Assembly: GCA_015487255.1 (NCBI GenBank)
Contig: WFQA01000210.1
Span: 1-8,755, forward strand
DNA length: 8,755 bases
Direction: 5' to 3'
Origin: Paracoccaceae bacterium
GTDB lineage: Bacteria; Pseudomonadota; Alphaproteobacteria; Rhodobacterales; Rhodobacteraceae
Each line of letters starts with the position of its first letter. The first letter of the stretch is position 1. The position numbers were made by a program, and so were the translations under genes. This document shows positions 1 to 5,479 of the stretch, one piece after another. The notes under the pieces were generated by a model, which was given only the letters and a program-made list of their open reading frames with translations, did not search any database and was not told the origin of the DNA.

Positions 1-1327
1 TGGCATAATCCACCGGCACGTTTTTGTGCGAGAGCACCTGAAACGAGGTGCCGTGCACATGGAACGGATGCTGCATCATATTGGCGCTGACCTCCCAGAT
101 TTCGGTCTCGCCGGGCTGCACTTGCTCGTTGATCACCTCCATCTCCATTTCCTTGCCGTTGATTGCCATGCCGCCGCCATTCACCGCCATGCCCATCATG
201 CCGCCCCGCATCATATCAAGGCTGAAGCGCCGCCGCCGCACCGGATCGCCAAAATCAACCATCGGCGCGCCGGGCAGGGTATCTGCCAAAGTGGTGACCT
301 TGGGGGTAAGCCCGGTATTGACAGCGAATTTCATCACCTCAAAGGCATGATTGCTCTCCATTTCCGGGCTGTTGCCGCCCATCATGCCGCCGCCACCCAT
401 CATGCCACCACCCATGGGCGAGTTGTTATCCTCCCCCGAGAGCAGCCGCACCGCTGCGCCATCGCTGAAATCAACCACAATCTCGGCGCGCTCGCCGGGG
501 GAAAGGGTGATCGCGTCCATCATGACCGGCGCGGGCAGCAAGCCGCCGTCAGAAGCCACCTGCGCAAAGGAGCGCCCGTCCTCAAAGCGGAAATGGAAGA
601 TCCGCGCATTGGCGCCGTTGAGAATACGCAGCCGCACCAGCCCGGCAGGCACAGTCGCCTCGGGGCGGATCGCGCCATTGACCAAAATCTCGTCCCCCCG
701 ATAACCCATCATAATCGCCGGGCCGCGCGGGCTGTAATCAAGGCTGCCATCACTGGTAAAGCGCCTATCCTGCACCACCAACGGCAGGTCATCCTCGCCA
801 TAAGTGCCGGGCAGGCCCGCATTCAGTTCCGGGTCGTCAATCAGCAGCATACCTGCCAGCCCAAACCATACATGCGCGCCGGTGCGCTCCATAATATGGG
901 AATGATACCAAAGGGTTGCGGCGGGTTGATCGATGTCGAGCAACGCCTCGCGCGGGGTGTTGGGCAGCACCGGCGTGTGTGGCCCGCCATCGAGATACCC
1001 CTCGATATGCAGCCCGTGCCAATGCATCGAAACCGGCTCTTCGATGGTGTTGCCAAGCCCCACCCGCGCAGTTTCACCGCGCTTCATGCGGATCACCGGC
1101 CCCAGAAAGGCCTGCGAATAACCCGCGGTTTGCGTCGCCTTGCCCAGCAAAATATTGCTGCTGCCAAGCTGGGCGGTCACCTCGCCCAAAGTGCCGCCGC
1201 TCAGGTCTTGCACATCGGGAATCGGCAGAGGCGTGCCACCCTCGGCCGCCCATGCCCGCCCGATCACCGCCGGCAAGAATACGCTTGCGCCAGTTGCCTT
1301 GATGAAATTTCTTCTGGTAAACTGCAT
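1..1327 (-). CDS. Multicopper oxidase, CueO/copper-resistance type, Tat-exported (C-terminus beyond window)
   Basis: This is probably a periplasmic copper-dependent oxidase that oxidises Cu(I) or phenolic substrates while reducing O2 to water. 442 codons are visible. A twin-arginine signal sits at residues 4-11 (TRRNFIKA), followed by a hydrophobic stretch and an AWA cleavage-like site near 27. Copper-ligand motifs appear in order: MHWHGLH (101-107), LWYHSH (139-144) and HPFHVHG (420-426). The final HCHxxxH motif must lie just past base 1, so only a few tens of residues are missing. Residues 305-396 carry 16 methionines, including MGGGMMGGGGMMGG (305-318), which resembles the Met-rich copper-binding insert of CueO. 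The start at 1327 is preceded by AGAGGA (1336-1341). An in-frame ATG seven codons upstream (1348) has only a weak Shine-Dalgarno sequence. The gene is divergent from the lytic transglycosylase. The family call is firm; CueO orthology and substrate are inferred. Confidence 0.93.
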   Translation of the reverse strand, partial: MQFTRRNFIKATGASVFLPAVIGRAWAAEGGTPLPIPDVQDLSGGTLGEVTAQLGSSNILLGKATQTAGYSQAFLGPVIRMKRGETARVGLGNTIEEPVSMHWHGLHIEGYLDGGPHTPVLPNTPREALLDIDQPAATLWYHSHIMERTGAHVWFGLAGMLLIDDPELNAGLPGTYGEDDLPLVVQDRRFTSDGSLDYSPRGPAIMMGYRGDEILVNGAIRPEATVPAGLVRLRILNGANARIFHFRFEDGRSFAQVASDGGLLPAPVMMDAITLSPGERAEIVVDFSDGAAVRLLSGEDNNSPMGGGMMGGGGMMGGNSPEMESNHAFEVMKFAVNTGLTPKVTTLADTLPGAPMVDFGDPVRRRRFSLDMMRGGMMGMAVNGGGMAINGKEMEMEVINEQVQPGETEIWEVSANMMQHPFHVHGTSFQVLSHKNVPVDYA

Positions 1328-1404
1328 GGGTTCAATCCTCTTTTTCATATTGCATTTCTTATATAGATTGTTTTCCCGATATTCCACTAACAGGATCGTA
1401 AAAT
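1328..1404. promoter_or_regulatory. Divergent AT-rich intergenic region between multicopper oxidase and lytic transglycosylase
   Basis: These 77 bp separate two divergent starts, so promoters for both should lie here or within the neighbouring gene starts. The region is clearly more AT-rich than its surroundings. On the minus strand TATATAAG (about 1358-1365) could be a -10 element for the oxidase, but no good -35 lies at the right distance. AGGAT (1392-1396) is the ribosome binding site of the transglycosylase. I saw no CueR-like dyad or other recognisable copper-regulator operator. The promoter assignment is inference only. Confidence 0.4.
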
Positions 1405-2592
1405 ATGAACCCTTTATCGCACCTGCTGGCGCTGGCGGCGCTATCTCTCAGCCTGTTCAGCCATCCCGCCACGGCGCAAAGCGCTTTTGAGGCATGGAAA
1501 CAAGGCTTTCGCGCCACGGCTTTGGCCCAAGGCATAGAGCCGCGACTGTTTGACACGGCCTTTCAGGGGGTTTCGCCCAACGAAGATGTGATCGGGTTTG
1601 ACCGTTTCCAACCCGAATTCAGCAAACCGATCTGGGATTATCTCGATACAGCGGTCTCGCAAGACCGTATCGTTGAGGGCCGGCAAAACCTGCGCCAGAT
1701 GCTCCGGTTGCTGCGCCGGGTCGAGAATCGCTACAAGGTGGATGCCGAGGTGATCGTGGCGATCTGGGGGCTGGAGAGCAATTACGGCCAGAACCGGGGT
1801 GATATTTATACCATCGAGGCGCTGGCCACCCTGGCCTTTGATGGCCGCCGCGCCCGTTATGGCGAACGCCAGCTCATCGCCGCGCTGAAGATCCTGCAAG
1901 CGGGGGATGTGAGCCAAGCGGATATGCGCGGCTCATGGGCCGGCGCGATGGGCCACACCCAGTTTATCCCAACCAGCTTTCTGGCATTGGCCGCGGATTA
2001 TGACGGTGACGGCAAGCGCGATATCTGGAGCGACAACCCGGCTGACGCATTGGCCTCCGCCGCCAATTACCTGCACGAAAACGGCTGGGTGCGCGGCCAG
2101 CCATGGGGGGTGGAGGTGGTGCTGCCCGAGGGGTTTGATTATGCGCTGGCCGATGTCAACAACCGCCAAAGCGCGCGCTATTGGCGCAGCCTCGGGGTGC
2201 GCCGGGCCGATGGTGGGAGATTGCCGGATTATTCCGATGCGGCGCTGTTGCTACCTGCGGGTGATGGCAACCCGGTTTTTGCCATTTACAAAAACTTCGA
2301 GGTGATCAAGCGCTATAATAATTCGGTTTCCTACGCCCTGTCGGTGGGCCATCTGGCAGACCGTATTTCCGGGGAAGGCGCTTTTATCACCCCGTGGCAG
2401 CGGGGCGGAGGGCTGAGCCGTGATGAGATATACGAGCTGCAAACCCTGCTAACCGCGCAGGGGTTTTCTACCGGAGGTATAGACGGGGTGGCCGGGGCCA
2501 AAACCCGCTCCGCCATCATCGCTTACCAGAAAAGCCTCGGGATGGAGGCGAACGGCTTTGCCACAATGGCGCTGCTGCAGCGTTTGCGTTAA
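1405..2592 (+). CDS. Lytic murein transglycosylase, MltB/GH103 type, with C-terminal peptidoglycan-binding domain
   Basis: Cleaves the MurNAc-GlcNAc bond of peptidoglycan with formation of 1,6-anhydro-MurNAc, acting in the periplasm during wall turnover. The product is 395 aa. A signal peptide covers about 1-24 (hydrophobic core LALAALSLSLF, ATAQS cleavage region). There is no lipobox cysteine, so a soluble form is expected, unlike lipoprotein MltB of E. coli. The SLT_2 catalytic domain spans about 27-325. The catalytic Glu is E124 in WGLESNYG, and the conserved GAMGHTQFIPTSF follows at 180-192. An EF-hand-like loop with acidic residues D198, D200, D202 and D206 matches the Ca-binding loop known from Slt35. 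A PG_binding_1 repeat spans about 337-393. The start has AGGAT 8 bases upstream. The gene ends 4 bp from the convergent SDR gene with no visible terminator between them. Confidence 0.95.
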   Translation: MNPLSHLLALAALSLSLFSHPATAQSAFEAWKQGFRATALAQGIEPRLFDTAFQGVSPNEDVIGFDRFQPEFSKPIWDYLDTAVSQDRIVEGRQNLRQMLRLLRRVENRYKVDAEVIVAIWGLESNYGQNRGDIYTIEALATLAFDGRRARYGERQLIAALKILQAGDVSQADMRGSWAGAMGHTQFIPTSFLALAADYDGDGKRDIWSDNPADALASAANYLHENGWVRGQPWGVEVVLPEGFDYALADVNNRQSARYWRSLGVRRADGGRLPDYSDAALLLPAGDGNPVFAIYKNFEVIKRYNNSVSYALSVGHLADRISGEGAFITPWQRGGGLSRDEIYELQTLLTAQGFSTGGIDGVAGAKTRSAIIAYQKSLGMEANGFATMALLQRLR

Positions 2593-2596
2593 GCCT

Positions 2597-3382
2597 TCAA
2601 TAAGCCAGGCGCGGCATCCGGCCGAGCAGCGAGCGCCCGCCATCCACCGCCAATATCTGCCCGGTGATGAAGCTGGCGCATGGCGAGGCGAGAAACAGTG
2701 CCGCCTGCGCGGCCTCCTCGGCCTCGCCAATGCGCCCGATCGGGGTGGCGGCAATCACCGCGTCGCGCAGCTCTTCATCTTCGGCGATCAATGCGTGCAG
2801 GCTGCCGCTCATCACGCTGCCCAAAGCCACCGCATTCACTCGGATATTTTGCGGCGCATAAGCCACCGCCAGCGCGCGGGTGAGCTGGTCAAGCGCAGCG
2901 CTGGCCACGCTGAAGCCTACCGATTCCGGCACCGCATCCTGCGCGGAAATCGAGGAAAGGTTGACAATCGCCCCGCCCTCGCCCTGCGTGATCATGCGCC
3001 TGGCCACGGCCTGACACAGGCGCATGGCCACCGTGGTATTTTGTTGCAGCATGGCTTCAAATCGCGCGTCGCAGGCGTCCAGCGCATCACAGGGCAGCAC
3101 CTGCCGGTTGGCATTTATCAGAATATCAACCTGATCAAACGCATCAATCGTGGCCGCCAGCAGGTTGTTGATGGTCAGCTTTTCGCGCAGATCACCGGCA
3201 AAAGCCTGCGCCTGACCTTGATTTTCCACCAGCGCTTCGACCTCGGAATCGAGCTTGTCCTCATCGGTATCGGCAAGCAGCACCCTGGCGCCGGATTCAA
3301 CAAAAAGCCGGGCAATGGCCAGGCCAACCCCGTTGGCGGCACCGGTCACGATCACCGATTTTCCAGAAATATTTGTGGCCAT
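2597..3382 (-). CDS. SDR-family (Rossmann-fold) protein with degenerate catalytic site
   Basis: A 261-aa protein with full-length classical short-chain dehydrogenase architecture. The Gly-rich nucleotide loop TGAANGVG lies at 13-20. D38 at the end of the second strand suggests NAD(H) preference, and the adenine-binding acidic residue is D64. The NAG motif is altered to NAN (90-92). N115 fits the active-site Asn. The Ser is present (S144), but the YxxxK motif reads FSVAS: F157 replaces the catalytic Tyr and S161 the catalytic Lys. The C-terminal half is normal (RVNAVALG, TGQILAVDGG). A typical dehydrogenase reaction is therefore doubtful; a binding or regulatory role is possible. GGAGGG (3386-3391) sits just before the ATG. 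The gene lies 65 bp downstream of the methyltransferase on the same strand and may be co-transcribed with it and clpS. Substrate unknown. Confidence 0.92.
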   Translation of the reverse strand: MATNISGKSVIVTGAANGVGLAIARLFVESGARVLLADTDEDKLDSEVEALVENQGQAQAFAGDLREKLTINNLLAATIDAFDQVDILINANRQVLPCDALDACDARFEAMLQQNTTVAMRLCQAVARRMITQGEGGAIVNLSSISAQDAVPESVGFSVASAALDQLTRALAVAYAPQNIRVNAVALGSVMSGSLHALIAEDEELRDAVIAATPIGRIGEAEEAAQAALFLASPCASFITGQILAVDGGRSLLGRMPRLAY

Positions 3383-3447
3383 TGGCCCTCCGGTGATTCT
3401 CTAAATCCTTGTCGCTTATACGGTATTTGTGCCGCACGAGCCAGATG

Positions 3448-4413
3448 TTAAGCTTTTGGCAAGCTCGCCTCGAAGAGTTTGAATCCGTCGGTTTGCTCGA
3501 TCATTTTCCATTTGCGAAAATGCGCTTCCAGCGGCCGCTCATAGGGTAGCTGCCGGTTGGCCACCAGTAATAACCGCCCCTTGGGCTTGAGGATTTTCGC
3601 CGCCGCCCGGATAAACCCGATGCCGATCTCCGGCTCGGCCAAGCGGCTCTGATGGAAGGGCGGGTTGCTGATAACCACATCAAAAGGCGGAGTTTTGGGC
3701 AGGTGCAAAACATCGGCCCAGATAAAGCTGGCGCGTTTGTCGGCAATATTCAGCTTTGCGGCTTCCAGCGACATGTGTTCAGCCTCGTAAAGCACAACCT
3801 CGCTCAGTTCCGGCCCCAAAGCCTGCTGTGAAAGCCAGCCCCAGCCCGCGCCGAGATCTGCCACCCGCCCCCGCAATGCTAGCAAGTGAGGGGCCAGCAG
3901 AGCGCTGCCGGCATCCACCTTTTCATGCGAAAACATCCCCGGCGCGCTAAAAAAACCCGCCTTGTTTTTGGCCATTTGCCCGGCGGACAGCCACGCGGCG
4001 GGCATTTTTGTGGCCGCAAACCAAAATACCTTGCCGTGTTGTTTTGAAATCACCTCAATCGGCGTCACTTTCTTCACCGCTTTCAGCAGGCTCTCTATCC
4101 CGTCGGTCTTGGCCCCATCCACCAGCACCACCCCCTCGCTCATGGCGCAGGCGCGGGCGATGTTGCACAGGTTTTCCGGTTTGGAACGGGTGAGCTGCAG
4201 CAAAACCATGCCAAACCGCCCCTCGGCGCGCGGCACAACCGTAAAGCCCTGCTGCTCAAGCCGGTTGGCTGCCGGGGCAAAGCCCTGCTCGATGGTCACA
4301 TGTTTAAATTCATCCAGCCCAAACCCATCAGCCGGGCGGATCACCAAAACCGGGCCGGTCGCTGTGAGCAGCCCCTGCTCAAACGGCGCTAAAAACCGTG
4401 GCGCGCGGCTCAC
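3448..4413 (-). CDS. Class I SAM-dependent methyltransferase, RsmC-like (16S rRNA guanine-N2 type)
   Basis: Probably methylates a guanine N2 of 16S rRNA (G1207 in E. coli for RsmC) on the small subunit. Counting from the GTG start the product is 321 aa. The N-terminal half (about 1-145) is the degenerate, non-catalytic RsmC-type domain. The C-terminal MTS domain contains FSAPGMFSHEKVDAGSALL (155-173), the SAM-binding loop DLGAGWG (186-192) and the catalytic NPPFH (250-254), typical of N-methylation of exocyclic amino groups. I chose GTG at 4413 because it overlaps the clpS TGA in a GTGA junction, the usual sign of translational coupling, with a weak GGA about 10 bases before it. An ATG at 4431 (six codons longer) has no ribosome binding site but cannot be excluded. 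RsmC versus RsmD-like or another rRNA target is not settled by sequence alone. Confidence 0.88.
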   Translation of the reverse strand: MSRAPRFLAPFEQGLLTATGPVLVIRPADGFGLDEFKHVTIEQGFAPAANRLEQQGFTVVPRAEGRFGMVLLQLTRSKPENLCNIARACAMSEGVVLVDGAKTDGIESLLKAVKKVTPIEVISKQHGKVFWFAATKMPAAWLSAGQMAKNKAGFFSAPGMFSHEKVDAGSALLAPHLLALRGRVADLGAGWGWLSQQALGPELSEVVLYEAEHMSLEAAKLNIADKRASFIWADVLHLPKTPPFDVVISNPPFHQSRLAEPEIGIGFIRAAAKILKPKGRLLLVANRQLPYERPLEAHFRKWKMIEQTDGFKLFEASLPKA

Positions 4414-4748
4414 TCTTTTTCCATCGTGCATTGCAGCGGGTGCTGGTTGCGGCGGGCGTAATCCATCACCTGTGTTACCTTGGTTTCGGCGATTTCGTGC
4501 GAGTAAACCCCGACAACCGCCAGCCCTTTCATATGCACGGTCAGCATGATCGAATGCGCCGCGTCGGTATTCAGCCCAAAGAACCGCTCCAGAATATAAA
4601 CAACAAATTCCATCGGGGTGTAGTCGTCATTAAGCAACAACACCTTGTAAAGCGGTGGTTTTTTGGTTTTTTCTTTTGGAATGGTCATCAGACCCACCCC
4701 GTCTTCGGGGGGGTCATCGCCGCTCATCATTGTTGGCTCGAAAATCAT
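4410..4748 (-). CDS. clpS: ATP-dependent Clp protease adaptor ClpS
   Basis: Adaptor that binds N-degron substrates (bulky N-terminal residues) and delivers them to the ClpAP protease in the cytoplasm. The product is 112 aa from the chosen start. A flexible acidic then Lys-rich tail (1-31) precedes the core. The N-degron pocket residues are visible: NDDYTPMEFV (40-49, with D41 and D42) and H72 in LTVHMKG. The ClpA-contacting region and the conserved end HEIAETKV (84-91) and HPLQCTMEKE (103-112) are intact. The ATG at 4748 has AAGGA 11 bases upstream. ATGs at 4730 and 4727, giving a start at MMSGDD, are an alternative with weaker ribosome binding. A longer open frame reaching 4832 runs through the phasin terminator and is unlikely. 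clpA is not adjacent here; the gene is instead coupled to the methyltransferase. Confidence 0.95.
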   Translation of the reverse strand: MIFEPTMMSGDDPPEDGVGLMTIPKEKTKKPPLYKVLLLNDDYTPMEFVVYILERFFGLNTDAAHSIMLTVHMKGLAVVGVYSHEIAETKVTQVMDYARRNQHPLQCTMEKE

Positions 4749-4787
4749 GCGCGCACTTATCCTTGAGATTGCGAATTTTATATATTG

Positions 4788-4815
4788 CATATAGGCGCAA
4801 TAAAAAAGGGGGCAA
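4788..4815 (-). promoter_or_regulatory. Candidate clpS promoter overlapping the phasin terminator
   Basis: On the minus strand TTGCCC (4810-4815) and TATATG (4788-4793) are separated by 16 bp and could be -35 and -10 elements driving clpS and the genes after it. The -35 lies inside the terminator hairpin of the upstream phasin gene. The -10 is the same hexamer as that of the phasin promoter. The -35 match is moderate, so this is tentative. Confidence 0.35.
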
Positions 4816-4827
4816 GCGCCCCCTTTT
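4801..4827 (-). terminator. Rho-independent terminator downstream of the phasin gene
   Basis: A perfect 10-bp inverted repeat (AAAAGGGGGC at 4804-4813 and GCCCCCTTTT at 4818-4827) encloses a 4-base loop. Read on the minus strand, a GC-rich stem is followed by a run of six T and then ATT, the classic intrinsic terminator layout. It lies 24 bp after the phasin stop and isolates that transcript from clpS. The T-rich tail follows only on the minus side, but the four A:T pairs might give weak termination on the plus strand as well. Confidence 0.9.
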
Positions 4828-4850
4828 CCCAAATCATCAATACCCGGCGT

Positions 4851-5288
4851 TTAGGCGGAGTAGGATTTTGCCAGATCATTGGCGGCTTTCACGCGCGCAC
4901 CAACCGGGGCCAGCGCCTCTTTGGTGGCTTTGGCCATGGCTTCATTCCACTTGGTTGCCTGGGCAAAAAAGCCTTCAAAAGCGCTGGTGGCAAAGGCCGC
5001 CTGCTTTTCAAACAGCTCGGTTGGGGTTTTTGCCGTGGCGATATCCTTGGCGGCGGCAATGGATTCATCGAAGGATTTCTTCGAGAAAGCGGCGATGTCG
5101 GCGTTCAGTTCTTCAGCGGCCTTGGCGGCGATTTCGGTGGATTTTGCCAGCGCGTCCAGGGTTTCCTGGCCAAATGCGCTCATATCTTCGAAGCCCTTGC
5201 CAAATTTCTCGGCATTGGCCTCAAGGGTTTTTTGGGCATCGGTGAAGATTTTTTCAGCTTTATTGGCGGTTTTTTTAGCAGTGGCCAT
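4851..5288 (-). CDS. Phasin family protein (polyhydroxyalkanoate granule-associated)
   Basis: Small amphipathic helical protein that coats polyhydroxyalkanoate granules and limits their size. The product is 145 aa, rich in Ala, Lys, Glu and Phe, almost entirely helical in character, with no signal peptide or membrane segment. The Lys/Ala-rich N-terminus (MATAKKTANKAEK) is typical, and the region from about 86 to 130 (TAKTPTELFEKQAAFA onward) fits the Phasin_2 (PF09361) pattern. The start at 5288 is set by AGGAGA (5295-5300) six bases upstream. An in-frame ATG at 5312 would fall almost at the predicted transcription start and is rejected. The gene is monocistronic: its own promoter lies upstream and a strong terminator follows. 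No PHA synthase or phaR is present in the window, so the PHA role rests on family membership. Confidence 0.92.
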   Translation of the reverse strand: MATAKKTANKAEKIFTDAQKTLEANAEKFGKGFEDMSAFGQETLDALAKSTEIAAKAAEELNADIAAFSKKSFDESIAAAKDIATAKTPTELFEKQAAFATSAFEGFFAQATKWNEAMAKATKEALAPVGARVKAANDLAKSYSA

Positions 5289-5323
5289 GGTGATTCTCCT
5301 ATCAGTTTTCATTTCCTGAGCTT

Positions 5324-5352
5324 CATATAGGGGCTATGCTGCACTGCGTCAA
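5324..5352 (-). promoter_or_regulatory. Sigma70-type promoter of the phasin gene
   Basis: On the minus strand TTGACG (5347-5352) and TATATG (5324-5329) are separated by exactly 17 bp, a close match to the housekeeping consensus. The predicted transcription start is near 5317, giving a leader of about 29 bases that contains the AGGAGA ribosome binding site. The spacer is almost filled by one arm of a perfect inverted repeat, so a bound regulator would directly block RNA polymerase. Confidence 0.75.
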
Positions 5353-5376
5353 GGTTTTGTTGTGCAGTGCAGCATA
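5335..5376. promoter_or_regulatory. Perfect 13-bp inverted repeat around the phasin promoter, likely operator
   Basis: TATGCTGCACTGC (5335-5347) is repeated exactly as its reverse complement GCAGTGCAGCATA (5364-5376) with a 16-base spacer. One arm occupies the -10/-35 spacer of the phasin promoter; the other lies just upstream of the -35. The arms are built from TGC/GCA triplets. Repressors of the PhaR family in Paracoccus and Rhodobacter are reported to bind TGC-rich palindromes at phasin promoters, though the published motif as I remember it, CTGC-N3/4-GCAG, is not matched exactly. The repeat is seen directly; PhaR as the ligand is inference. A related half-site, GCTGCACT, recurs at 5412-5419 on the dac side. 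Confidence 0.65.
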
Positions 5377-5479
5377 AAATAATTGTTTTCTTTGTTGCAA
5401 GGGTTTGCTAGGCTGCACTCTACAGTATCGAGCACCGGAAAATCGGGCCGATCGGCAAATCGAGCAGACGAGCCATAAC

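Noticed and set aside
26..1366. Long plus-strand open frame (446 codons) opposite the multicopper oxidase
   Set aside because: It is the antisense shadow of the oxidase: its striking His richness arises because ATG (Met) codons of the Met-rich oxidase read as CAT on the other strand. No known domain is visible in it, whereas the minus frame has all expected copper motifs.
2558..3451. Plus-strand open frame of 297 codons over the SDR gene
   Set aside because: Antisense to a clear SDR protein with a strong ribosome binding site. Its product has no recognisable motif and it starts inside the transglycosylase gene.
3962..4549. Plus-strand open frame of 195 codons over the methyltransferase and clpS
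   Set aside because: Low-complexity Ser/Ala/Arg/Pro product, antisense to two well-supported genes; no ribosome binding site or domain.
4749..4832. N-terminal extension of ClpS to an ATG at 4832
   Set aside because: The extension would be translated from within the phasin terminator hairpin and matches no ClpS N-terminus; ATG 4748 has an upstream AAGGA.
5405..5479. TTG start giving a 25-residue longer carboxypeptidase
   Set aside because: The extra residues are polar and would bury the signal peptide; the ATG at 5480 places a normal signal sequence at the N-terminus.
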